Below are positions 8,097-15,457 of a stretch of DNA of 20,103 nt, piece after piece. The translations under genes were made by a program, and so were the position numbers. Location: positions 1 through 20,103 of the forward strand of contig DEQS01000092.1 in assembly GCA_002360555.1 (NCBI GenBank), read 5' to 3'. Position 1 is the stretch's first letter. Each line of letters opens with the position of its first letter. The notes under the pieces are model-generated. The model made no database searches, had not been told where the DNA came from, and saw only the letters and a list, made by a program, of their open reading frames with translations. Source of the DNA: Chloracidobacterium sp. UBA3360 (lineage in GTDB: Bacteria > Acidobacteriota > Blastocatellia > Pyrinomonadales > Pyrinomonadaceae).

Positions 8097-9053
8097 CTAT
8101 TTACCGCAGGTCGAGTGTTCCCAGCTAACTAGTTTGTGGTTCGAATACTGGTCGCGCGTCACTACCGCCTGTATGATCTGCGTCTCGCCCTCTTCGCCAA
8201 CCTTCATACAGATACGATAGGTCATCGAAAACATTCCCTTTTCTTCACGTTTCAAGATCTCAACAAGTTTGTGCGGAACGCCAGTATCTTTTGAGTGCTT
8301 CATAACCGCCCAATCTGCCGCCAGATCAACTCCGGCAGAAAACTCTTTTTCGACGGGCGTGAAATCACCGTCGCCCGATTCGCCACATTTCATTTCGGTC
8401 CAGCTAATAAGCTTGTTGTTTGAATACTGGTCAACTGTAACCAACGTTTGAGCTGTCGTAGCTTTGCCGTTAACCGTTGTTTTGAGACAGAGCCTGAAGT
8501 TGCGTGCTCCGAGCGCCGGCTCTTGGTCTTCGGCTTTGATGATGGTTGCAGGAGTAATGACCGCTTTTGTCTTTTTAGCCTGGGCTGTGACGGCAAAATC
8601 AGCAGCCAAACCGGCGCCGCCGTCACCGTTACTGACGATTTCGTAGTTCATTCGAGGCATAAACTCACCAGTCGCACTGCCGCCGCCTGACGTTGAGGCT
8701 GATTTGCCGCAGGTCGATTTTGACCAGCCCATGAGCTTTAGGTTCGAGTATTGATCCATCGTCACGATAGCCTGAACAAATGTCTGTTTGTTTGCCACGT
8801 TGGTGTCGAGGCATAGCATAAAATCGCGTGCACCGAGCTTTGGCTCCTTGTCCGAAGCCATTACGACCTTGTTCAACGTGATCGTGGTCTTTGCCCTCGA
8901 CGCCTGTTCTTTTACTGCGAAATCCGCCGCGAGCGCAACGCCCGCGTTGTCGATCTCTGTCGGTTGATAGCCGCCCGGCTGAGCCGATATTGCCAAAGCA
9001 AAAGCCGCAGTTAAAACTGAGAGTAGAAATGCTGTTCTAAAATTTGTTTTCAT
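8097..9053 (-). CDS. Secreted three-domain cystatin-like repeat protein
   Basis: This 318-residue protein has a signal peptide (MKTNFRTAFLLSVLTAAFALAISA, broken as MKTNFRTAF, LLSVLTAAFALAISA) with likely cleavage before Gln25; mature protein begins QPGGY. Three tandem domains lie at about 36-117, 144-224 and 238-318. Each has a helix motif LAADFAV or LAADWAV, a central strand ending in Cys, the loop DQYSN, and a terminal W-x5-6-CG. The helix and strand order matches plant-type cystatins (LARFAV, QVVAG, then KPW), but the QVVAG position reads EPKLG, EPALG and KGMFS, so papain inhibition is doubtful. Paired cysteines (81/115, 189/223, 282/316) keep a constant spacing of 34 and probably form a disulfide in each domain. 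A GAGGT Shine-Dalgarno precedes the ATG. It is the second gene of an operon with the single-domain cystatin, 13 bases upstream. Confidence 0.8.
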   Translation of the reverse strand: MKTNFRTAFLLSVLTAAFALAISAQPGGYQPTEIDNAGVALAADFAVKEQASRAKTTITLNKVVMASDKEPKLGARDFMLCLDTNVANKQTFVQAIVTMDQYSNLKLMGWSKSTCGKSASTSGGGSATGEFMPRMNYEIVSNGDGGAGLAADFAVTAQAKKTKAVITPATIIKAEDQEPALGARNFRLCLKTTVNGKATTAQTLVTVDQYSNNKLISWTEMKCGESGDGDFTPVEKEFSAGVDLAADWAVMKHSKDTGVPHKLVEILKREEKGMFSMTYRICMKVGEEGETQIIQAVVTRDQYSNHKLVSWEHSTCGK

Positions 9054-9066
9054 ATATACCTCACGT

Positions 9067-9453
9067 TTATTGATCCCCGTCCTCTTCGCCGCAATCAGAT
9101 ATCACCCAGCTCGATAGCTTGCGGTTTCCTTTTAAGTCAACATAAACGACCGCCTGAACAAAGTGAGTTGCATCCGCCTCACCGACCTCCCCCTGCGATG
9201 TAACTTTTAGACAAAGCCGGTAATTAGAACCCGCGACTACCTGCCGTTCCGCCTTTATAACATCAACCAGCGAGATCTCTTTTTCAGTCTTTTCCGCCTG
9301 TGCATTGACTGCAAATTCGGCCGCGGCCTGAACCGCAGCATCCGAAGCCGATACTTCCTTATATCCGCCGACCTTTTGAGCACTCGCGGCCGAGACCGCC
9401 AAGGTCATAAATACGCCGATCGATAACATGATCGAAAACAGACGCTTGTTCAT
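9067..9453 (-). CDS. Secreted single-domain cystatin-like protein with intact QVVAG motif
   Basis: This 128-residue exported protein has a signal peptide ending SAASA, so the mature form begins QKVGGY at residue 26. The rest matches the cystatin fold (cysteine-protease inhibitor family) in order: N-terminal Gly-Gly (29-30), helix motif AAEFAVNAQ comparable to the plant LARFAV signature, IKAERQVVAGSNYRLCL containing an exact QVVAG (71-75), then FVQAVVYVDLKGNRKLSSW. The second-hairpin Pro-Trp of classical cystatins is absent. Cys81 and Cys121 could form a disulfide. The start is supported by AGGAGA (complement of 9462-9467) 8 bases upstream. It is the promoter-proximal gene of the pair. Inhibition of papain-like proteases is inferred from the motifs; no candidate target protease lies nearby. 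Confidence 0.82.
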   Translation of the reverse strand: MNKRLFSIMLSIGVFMTLAVSAASAQKVGGYKEVSASDAAVQAAAEFAVNAQAEKTEKEISLVDVIKAERQVVAGSNYRLCLKVTSQGEVGEADATHFVQAVVYVDLKGNRKLSSWVISDCGEEDGDQ

Positions 9454-9487
9454 AGTGTTTTTCTCCTGATAATGATCGATATGCTAG

Positions 9488-9516
9488 ATTCTTAATGTTT
9501 CCAACATTTATGTCAA
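9488..9516 (-). promoter_or_regulatory. Putative promoter of the cystatin operon with internal dyad
   Basis: On the minus strand TTGACA (complement of 9511-9516) is followed by a 17-base spacer and AAGAAT (complement of 9488-9493), a good sigma-70-type arrangement. Within the spacer lies a perfect inverted repeat, AATGTT-N3-AACATT (9494-9508), placed where a bound repressor would block polymerase. Transcription would start near 9480, giving a leader of about 27 bases that contains the Shine-Dalgarno. The promoter match is visible; the regulator is unknown. Confidence 0.6.
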
Positions 9517-9663
9517 CCGCCTTGTGATGTGCGCTTTTCCGATTTAGATGTCGAGAAAAATTAGTAGAAATAGGGGCACTTAGCAGTGTGTCTAGATCAG
9601 CGTTAGGCGCACACTCCCTACAGGTCGTGTTTCCGCCTTGATTCCTGATATATTATTAAAATA

Positions 9664-11553
9664 ATGAGTGTGTACGAGGGATTGACCGATTCTCAACAAT
9701 TTGCCTGCCGCGTGATCGCCGACCACGCGCGATCGACCGCGTTTGCCATCGCCGACGGCATTTTGCCTGGCAACGAAGGCCGCAACTACGTCCTCCGCAA
9801 AATAATGCGCCGCGCCATCTATCACGGCCGCGAGCATTTGGGCCTCAACGATCTATTCTTTTACAAAGTCTGTGATTTCGTCGTCGGCAAAATGAGCGGA
9901 GCCTATCCCGAACTAGAAACCCAGCGTGATTTCATCGGCAAAATGGTTCGCGTCGAAGAAGAACGGTTTGGTAACACAGTTACGGTCGGCCTCGGAAAAC
10001 TCAATGACCTCGGCATTTCCGCCAGTACGCCGAAAGACGACGATCTCTTTCTATCGATCGGCAAACTCTACGACACATTTGGCACGCCGCGCGACCTGAT
10101 CCGCGTTTATCTCGAAGAAAAAGGCCTCGAATTCGAAGAGGACGATTTCAACGATCGGTTTGATACGGCTTTGCAGGAATTACAATCCCAAGGCGACGTT
10201 GGTAAAACCGAGCGAAAATCACAACCATCGCCGATATATTCTGAAATACTCGATAAAGTTGGTGCGAACAAGTTTCACGGCTACGACACAACGCATCTGA
10301 CGGACGCTAAAGTCATTGCCATTCTTGACGGTGATAAGCAAATTGACTCACTCGATGCCGGTTCTCAGGGCAGTGTAGTACTCGATCAAACGCCATTTTA
10401 CGCAGAGGCCGGCGGCCAAGTCGGGGATGTTGGCAAACTGATCGGCACCGATGTTTCCGCGACAGTTGCCGACACATATTCGCCGGTCCAGGGATTGATA
10501 ATTCACAAGGTGACGGTCGAAAAAGGCTCGATAAAAGTCGGCGACATTGTTACCGCGACCGTTGACGCCGAGAAACGCGATGCGACGCGGCGAAATCATA
10601 CCGCGACGCATCTTGTACACGCGGCTTTGCGTGAAGTCTTGGGGACGCATGTAAAACAGGGCGGTTCGGTTGTCGCACCAAACGTTTTGCGGTTCGATTT
10701 TACGCATTACCAGCCGATGACCGACACCGAGATCGCGGAGGTCGAGGATCTGGTAAACCGCGAGATCCTCAAGAATGAGCCGGTAAATACCAACGTCATG
10801 CCTATCGAACAGGCGATGGCCGGCGGTGCGATGGCCCTGTTTGGTGAAAAATATGGTGCGGATGTTCGCGTGCTGAGCGTCGGTGACGGCGTGTTTTCAA
10901 AGGAGCTTTGCGGCGGCACACATGTCCGTGCGACCGGCGACATCGGTTCGTTTAAGATCATCTCGGACGAAGCGATCGCCTCAGGTGTTCGCCGCATCCG
11001 TGCGATCACGGGCTTTGACGCATTTGAGCGTTTTCGCGACGACGAAAAACTGATCGACGCTTCGCTCGGAGCGTTAAACACGCAACGCGACAATCTGCCA
11101 AACGCCATTGCAAGGTTGCAAGAAGACCTCAAAAAGACCCGCAAAGAAATGGACGAGCTAAAGCTCAAGATCGCAACCGGTGCCATCGGCGAAGCCTCGT
11201 CCGGCGGCGACGAAACCAAAGAAATAAACGGCGTAAAAGTCCTCGGCAAGGTAGTCGAGGGCCTTGATGCAAATGGCACACGTCAGCTCTCAGACACTTT
11301 GCTTGCACGTCTCAAATCCGGCGTCGTCATCATCGGCCGTGCCGACGAGGGCAAGGTCGGGCTCATCGTCCGCGTGTCTGACGACCTTACGGCCAAAGTA
11401 AAAGCTGGTGACATCATCCGCGAGATCGCCCCGATCGTGGGCGGCAAAGGAGGCGGCAAAGCCGACATGGCCGAAGGCGGCGGCACCGACCCGTCGAAAT
11501 TATCCGAAGCCATCGACGCCGCATTTGGCGTGATCGAGCGAATGCTGGCGTAA
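9664..11553 (+). CDS. alaS: Alanyl-tRNA synthetase lacking the aminoacylation core (tRNA-recognition, editing and C-Ala domains only)
   Basis: The 629-residue frame begins almost exactly where the AlaRS tRNA-recognition domain starts (CRVIADHARSTAFAIADG at 15-32). It continues through the editing domain to the C-terminal C-Ala domain, whose glycine motif is GGKGGGKADMAEGGG. Asn37 in GNEGRNYVLRKIMRR matches the Asn that contacts the G3:U70 pair in E. coli AlaRS. Editing zinc ligands are intact: HTATH (312-316) and CGGTH (416-420). Bacterial AlaRS is normally about 870-900 residues, so roughly 265-280 residues carrying the class II ATP/alanine site are absent. An in-frame TGA at 9646-9648 blocks extension and no core lies elsewhere in the window. 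No Shine-Dalgarno is seen. It may be a trans-editing protein, half of a split enzyme, a duplicate fragment or an assembly artefact. Confidence 0.88.
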   Translation: MSVYEGLTDSQQFACRVIADHARSTAFAIADGILPGNEGRNYVLRKIMRRAIYHGREHLGLNDLFFYKVCDFVVGKMSGAYPELETQRDFIGKMVRVEEERFGNTVTVGLGKLNDLGISASTPKDDDLFLSIGKLYDTFGTPRDLIRVYLEEKGLEFEEDDFNDRFDTALQELQSQGDVGKTERKSQPSPIYSEILDKVGANKFHGYDTTHLTDAKVIAILDGDKQIDSLDAGSQGSVVLDQTPFYAEAGGQVGDVGKLIGTDVSATVADTYSPVQGLIIHKVTVEKGSIKVGDIVTATVDAEKRDATRRNHTATHLVHAALREVLGTHVKQGGSVVAPNVLRFDFTHYQPMTDTEIAEVEDLVNREILKNEPVNTNVMPIEQAMAGGAMALFGEKYGADVRVLSVGDGVFSKELCGGTHVRATGDIGSFKIISDEAIASGVRRIRAITGFDAFERFRDDEKLIDASLGALNTQRDNLPNAIARLQEDLKKTRKEMDELKLKIATGAIGEASSGGDETKEINGVKVLGKVVEGLDANGTRQLSDTLLARLKSGVVIIGRADEGKVGLIVRVSDDLTAKVKAGDIIREIAPIVGGKGGGKADMAEGGGTDPSKLSEAIDAAFGVIERMLA

Positions 11554-11558
11554 GATAT

Positions 11559-11635
11559 TTAACCACAGATGGACACGGATTCACACAGATGAATCTAATA
11601 AATATCTGTGTCTATCTGTGTTAATCTGTGGTTAA
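11559..11635. repeat. Palindromic CACAGAT repeat element, 10-base period
   Basis: The left arm carries CACAGAT, CACGGAT and CACAGAT at 11564, 11574 and 11584. The right arm carries ATCTGTG at 11604, 11614 and 11624. The outer 12 bases (TTAACCACAGAT and ATCTGTGGTTAA) are perfect inverted copies, so the transcript could fold into a long hairpin. It fills the gap between the AlaRS fragment stop and the aldehyde dehydrogenase start (18 bases downstream). It could act as a terminator-like or mRNA-end structure, but there is no T-run. Confidence 0.85.
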
Positions 11636-11653
11636 TTTCTTCCGAAAACTTAT

Positions 11654-13231
11654 ATGAGCGCTGTATTTCCAGTCCAAACCGACGAGATAGTCTCCTATAA
11701 CCCCGCGACCGGAGCCGAGGTCGGGCGCGTCGCTCAATCGTCGCCCGAAGATGTGACCGCCGCCGTCGATCGCGGACGTGCCGCATTCCAAACTTGGAAG
11801 CAAACTTCGTTCAGCGAGCGTGCCGCGTACATCATGCGTGCCCGCGGGATGTTGCTTTCGGACAAAGAGTCTATAGCACGGCTGATCTCAGACGAATCAG
11901 GCAAACCCGTCGCCGAGGCGTTTTCGATGGAGATCGCTCCGGTGCTCGACCTGATGCAGTATTTCGCCCGCAATACCGAAAAGCTGCTAAAGACCCACAA
12001 GATCGGCATCGGCATCTATGCCATGATGGGCCGCTCGTCTAAGATCGTCTATCATCCGCTCGGGGTGGTCGGCATCATACCGGCATGGAATTATCCTTTT
12101 TCAATTCCCTTGGGCGAAGCCGTAATGGCTCTGATGGCAGGAAATACGGTCGTCATCAAACCGTCAGAGCTGACGCCAATGATCGGGCTAAAGATCGGCG
12201 AGATCTTTGAAAAAGCCGGGTTGCCGGAAAACTGTGTTCAGATCGTCAGCGGCGGCGGCACGACCGGAGCGGCTCTAGTCGAAGCGGCACCGGACAAGGT
12301 AATGTTCACCGGATCGGTCGCGACCGGAAAGAAGATCGCTGCGGCCGCAGCCAAAAATCTGACCTCCGTCGTGCTCGAACTCGGTGGCAAAGACCCGATG
12401 ATCGTCTTCGCCGACGCCAACCTCGAACTCGCCGCCGGAGCCGCCGTCTGGGGAGCTTTCTGCAACGCTGGCCAGTCATGTTCATCGGTCGAGCGGCTTT
12501 ATGTCCAAGAAGCGGCGGCGGCGGAATTAACTCGTAAGATAATCGAGAAAACGCGGGCATTGCAGCAAGATACAGGTGATAAAGAAACCACTTCGATCGG
12601 AGCAATGTCATCGGAACGGCAGATCAAGATCGTCGAGGATCACGTCGAAGATTTCCGAGCCGCCGGAGCAAAGATCGAAACTGGCGGCCGCCGCAACCCT
12701 ACACTCGAAGGCCTTTTCTACGAGCCTACCGTCATAACCGGTGCCCACAACGACATGCGTGCGATGCAAGAGGAGACTTTCGGCCCGACGCTGCCGATCG
12801 CGACATTTGCTACTGAAGAAGAAGCGATCCGTCTCGCCAATGACAGCGAATTTGGCCTGACAGCAAGCGTTTGGACTCGTGACAAAGCAAAGGGCAAACG
12901 CGTTGCCGAAAAGATCGAGGCAGGCTCCGTTTGCATTAATGAGGTGCTCTACACACACGGCATCGGCCAAACGCCTTGGGGCGGATTTAAGAATTCCGGC
13001 CGAGGCCGCACACACGGCCGCGAAGGATTAATGGAGCTCGTCCAGCCAAAGCACATCCACACAAACAAACTCGCCCTAATGCCAGACGCCTGGTGGATGC
13101 CGTATTCGCAAACGGCAATCGACACGTTTCGCAAAATGACGACCACATTTGCTACTGGTTCGATCTTAAAAACAACAACGCTGCTTCCGCAGCTTGCAAA
13201 GCGAGTACGGGAATTGCTGAAACGGAGTTAA
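11654..13231 (+). CDS. NAD(P)-dependent aldehyde dehydrogenase
   Basis: This 525-residue enzyme of the ALDH superfamily would oxidise an aldehyde to its acid in the cytosol. Key residues are visible: PAWNYPF with the oxyanion Asn146, the cofactor motif FTGSVATGKKI, the general base Glu242 in LELGGKDP, and the nucleophile Cys276 in NAGQSCSSVERLYV. EETFGPTLPI and WGGFKNSGRGR complete the family pattern. About 45 residues beyond the usual end (from NKLALMPDAWWMPYSQ) form a C-terminal extension, possibly for membrane association or oligomerisation. The substrate cannot be told from sequence; semialdehyde or fatty aldehyde are both plausible. The start is set by the N-terminal domain; no Shine-Dalgarno is seen downstream of the repeat. 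It ends 3 bases from the convergent DUF454 gene. Confidence 0.92.
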   Translation: MSAVFPVQTDEIVSYNPATGAEVGRVAQSSPEDVTAAVDRGRAAFQTWKQTSFSERAAYIMRARGMLLSDKESIARLISDESGKPVAEAFSMEIAPVLDLMQYFARNTEKLLKTHKIGIGIYAMMGRSSKIVYHPLGVVGIIPAWNYPFSIPLGEAVMALMAGNTVVIKPSELTPMIGLKIGEIFEKAGLPENCVQIVSGGGTTGAALVEAAPDKVMFTGSVATGKKIAAAAAKNLTSVVLELGGKDPMIVFADANLELAAGAAVWGAFCNAGQSCSSVERLYVQEAAAAELTRKIIEKTRALQQDTGDKETTSIGAMSSERQIKIVEDHVEDFRAAGAKIETGGRRNPTLEGLFYEPTVITGAHNDMRAMQEETFGPTLPIATFATEEEAIRLANDSEFGLTASVWTRDKAKGKRVAEKIEAGSVCINEVLYTHGIGQTPWGGFKNSGRGRTHGREGLMELVQPKHIHTNKLALMPDAWWMPYSQTAIDTFRKMTTTFATGSILKTTTLLPQLAKRVRELLKRS

Positions 13232-13234
13232 AGT

Positions 13235-13648
13235 TTAGGCTTTTTCGATCGGTGCGATCGGGGATTCGGCCGGCTCGTTGGCGGTGGCGGTTTTGATCCA
13301 GAGCAGGTGGATCGTCACGCCGATCGCAACCGCAGCCAGGAATAGCGTCGGCCAAAACGAAGCTGCAACAAACCAAATACTAAAACCGATCGACGCCCAG
13401 AGTATCCCGATCGTAGTGACTTTTTGCCTGACCGAGATCCCCTGGCCTGATTTGTAGTTTTTGATGTATCTGCCGAGCCAGCGGTTATTTACGAGCCAAT
13501 TATGAAACCTATCGGAGCTTCGCGAATAGCAATAGGCGGCCATCAGCAAAAAGACTGTCGTCGGCATCAGCGGCAGAAATATTCCCAGAACGCCGAGCCC
13601 AACACAGACCGTGCCAAAAAATATTAGAGTTGCTTTGCGAATGTCCAT
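13235..13648 (-). CDS. DUF454 (YbaN-like) inner membrane protein
   Basis: This 137-residue membrane protein belongs to the DUF454/YbaN family, function unknown. The signature is GVLGIFLPLMPTTVFLLMAAYCYSRSS, broken here as GVLGIFLPLMP and TTVFLLMAAYCYSRSS, followed by FHNWLVNNRWLGRYIKNY. Four hydrophobic segments are likely: one at the N-terminus, one in the signature and two after residue 75. The C-terminal tail (TATANEPAESPIAPIEKA) is soluble. It is divergent from the dioxygenase gene (72-base gap) and convergent with the aldehyde dehydrogenase. Confidence 0.88.
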   Translation of the reverse strand: MDIRKATLIFFGTVCVGLGVLGIFLPLMPTTVFLLMAAYCYSRSSDRFHNWLVNNRWLGRYIKNYKSGQGISVRQKVTTIGILWASIGFSIWFVAASFWPTLFLAAVAIGVTIHLLWIKTATANEPAESPIAPIEKA

Positions 13649-13720
13649 AGCTCGTTCAAAAGACAGTCTAATACTGGCGCCCGCGTCGTGTCTACCCGAT
13701 TAGCAATGTAAAATAAAATT

Positions 13721-14500
13721 ATGACGCCACCAATGCCCGCCATTTTCTTCGGCCACGGCAACCCGATGAATGCCATTCAGACCAATGTGTATACAAATGC
13801 ATGGGCCGAGATCGGGCGGTCGATCCCGAATCCAAAAGCAGTTTTGTCCATTTCAGCACATTGGTATATCCCCGAGGTCGCCGTCACAGCGATGGAACAG
13901 CCGCGCACGATCCATGATTTTGGCGGGTTTCCGCAGGAGTTGTTTGACGTTAAATATCCGGCTCCGGGTTCACCTGAGCTAGCCGCGAGGGTCAACGAAC
14001 TAATAGGCGGCGGCGTCAAGTTAGACTCTACTGATTGGGGGCTTGACCATGGAACTTGGTCGGTACTTTGCCATGTTTTTCCCGATGCGGATATTCCGGT
14101 TGTTCAGCTTTCGATAGATGAGACCCAGCCTTCGGAGTGGCATTACGAATTTGCAAAGCGGCTTTCATCACTGCGCGACGAAGGCATTCTCATCATCGGT
14201 AGCGGAAATTTGGTGCACAATTTGCGGGCTTATGGTTGGGGAACGAAGGACGTGGAGCCATTTGATTGGGCGGTGAGATTCGATAACCAGGCCAAAAAAA
14301 TGATGCTTGATGGCGATCACCCCCCGCTGTCGAACTACTTGTCGATGGGGGCCGACGCCAGGCTCGCCGCGCCAACACCCGAACATTTTCTACCGCTCCT
14401 CTACGTACTCGCTCTCCAAAATGAGGCCGATCCGGTTACTTTTCCCGTCAGCGGCTTTGACGGAGGGTCGATCTCAATGACGTGTGTCCGGATCGGCTAG
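13721..14500 (+). CDS. ygiD: YgiD-like extradiol ring-cleavage dioxygenase (4,5-DOPA dioxygenase family)
   Basis: This 259-residue protein belongs to the class III (LigB-type) extradiol dioxygenases in the DODA/YgiD branch, which opens catechol rings such as DOPA. Metal-site and catalytic histidines are visible: His12 in FGHGNPMNA, His47 in SISAHWY, His110 in GLDHGTWSVLCHVFPD and His166 in GSGNLVHNLR. The length is close to that of E. coli YgiD. Its physiological substrate in bacteria is uncertain. The start at 13721 places the GHGNP motif at the usual distance from the N-terminus. It ends 3 bases from the convergent hydrolase gene; no terminator is visible. Confidence 0.92.
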   Translation: MTPPMPAIFFGHGNPMNAIQTNVYTNAWAEIGRSIPNPKAVLSISAHWYIPEVAVTAMEQPRTIHDFGGFPQELFDVKYPAPGSPELAARVNELIGGGVKLDSTDWGLDHGTWSVLCHVFPDADIPVVQLSIDETQPSEWHYEFAKRLSSLRDEGILIIGSGNLVHNLRAYGWGTKDVEPFDWAVRFDNQAKKMMLDGDHPPLSNYLSMGADARLAAPTPEHFLPLLYVLALQNEADPVTFPVSGFDGGSISMTCVRIG

Positions 14501-14503
14501 ACG

Positions 14504-15448
14504 CTACAACGAAGCTCTAAAACGCAAAAGGTCTTCGGCGCTTTGCTGCGGCCGTTCGATCATCGGCAAATGACCGATCTCGGGCATTATGATGACCCGT
14601 GAATTTGGCATCAGTCTGTGTAGAATTTCCGCGGTTGCGACATTTATCGTTCTGTCACGATCGCCCCACACGATCAGGGTGGGAATGGTCATGCCCGATA
14701 TGCGTCCCTCTAGCGAATCGGCCGTAATTTGTAAAAATATTTTTTTTTCCAGATCAAAATTCCGAATACGTTCCTGAGCTAGAACATCCATCATCGGCCG
14801 CGGGATAAACGGCGGTTCGGCCATCACAAATGGAAAAAGCTGTGCGAACTCCGCTTCGTTTTGGGCCAATAACGGATTATGGCCGGTTTCTCTAATTATT
14901 TTGCGTAGTTCGCTTTCGGGGGCCGACCAAATTCCCGCCGGATCGAGCAGCCAGAGGCTTTTGACCTCAGTTGGATATAGAGCCGCATACGACATCGCGA
15001 TCTGACCGCCCATTGAACTGCCGCCGAGATGAAGATCCGCGACACCCAAAGCTTGCGCCAAAGAATGGAGCCGGTTGGCCTGAGCGATAGGAGTGTAGTC
15101 AGCATCAGGAGGGTGTGCAGATTCGCCAAACCCGATGTGGTCGGGAATTATTACCCGATAATGAGATGTCAAAAACCGGGCGACTCGTGTAAAACCATCC
15201 TTGTTCCCGCCAAAGCCGTGAAGCAGCATAAGCGGTTCGCCCTGACCGCCCTCGAGATAAACGTAATGTGTCCCGTCCGGCAGATCGATCTCTTTTCGAA
15301 CAAGTCCCGAGCGTTTTCGCTCGATCGTAAGAAACGTATGCGTCGCGGTTTCGGGGGCTAGATACACAAATCCTATCCCGCCTATCAAAACGAGCAAAAG
15401 CGCAGCAGCGACCAATGCGATGACACGAACGACGAGTTTTCCTTTCAT
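14504..15448 (-). CDS. Membrane-anchored alpha/beta hydrolase
   Basis: This 314-residue hydrolase has an N-terminal hydrophobic segment (about residues 7-30) that could be an uncleaved anchor or a signal peptide, so the catalytic domain is probably outside the cytosol. The catalytic triad is clear: Ser145 in GGSSMGGQ, Asp263 in VWGDRDRT and His293 in EIGHLPMIERP. The oxyanion-hole motif LLHGFGGNKDGF is at about 75-86. It resembles MhpC/lipase-like esterases with a cap domain; the substrate is unknown. It starts 9 bases after the exonuclease III stop on the same strand, so the two are likely cotranscribed. Confidence 0.9.
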   Translation of the reverse strand: MKGKLVVRVIALVAAALLLVLIGGIGFVYLAPETATHTFLTIERKRSGLVRKEIDLPDGTHYVYLEGGQGEPLMLLHGFGGNKDGFTRVARFLTSHYRVIIPDHIGFGESAHPPDADYTPIAQANRLHSLAQALGVADLHLGGSSMGGQIAMSYAALYPTEVKSLWLLDPAGIWSAPESELRKIIRETGHNPLLAQNEAEFAQLFPFVMAEPPFIPRPMMDVLAQERIRNFDLEKKIFLQITADSLEGRISGMTIPTLIVWGDRDRTINVATAEILHRLMPNSRVIIMPEIGHLPMIERPQQSAEDLLRFRASL

Positions 15449-15457
15449 GTGTAAATT

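Noticed and set aside
8091..8110. Possible bidirectional terminator (CCTGC...GCAGG) between the convergent DinB and multicystatin genes
   Set aside because: Only 5 pairs with a 10-base loop and no T-run on either strand.
9592..9837. An 81-codon antisense frame across the AlaRS fragment start
   Set aside because: Mostly the reverse of the conserved AlaRS coding region, with no start signal or family match.
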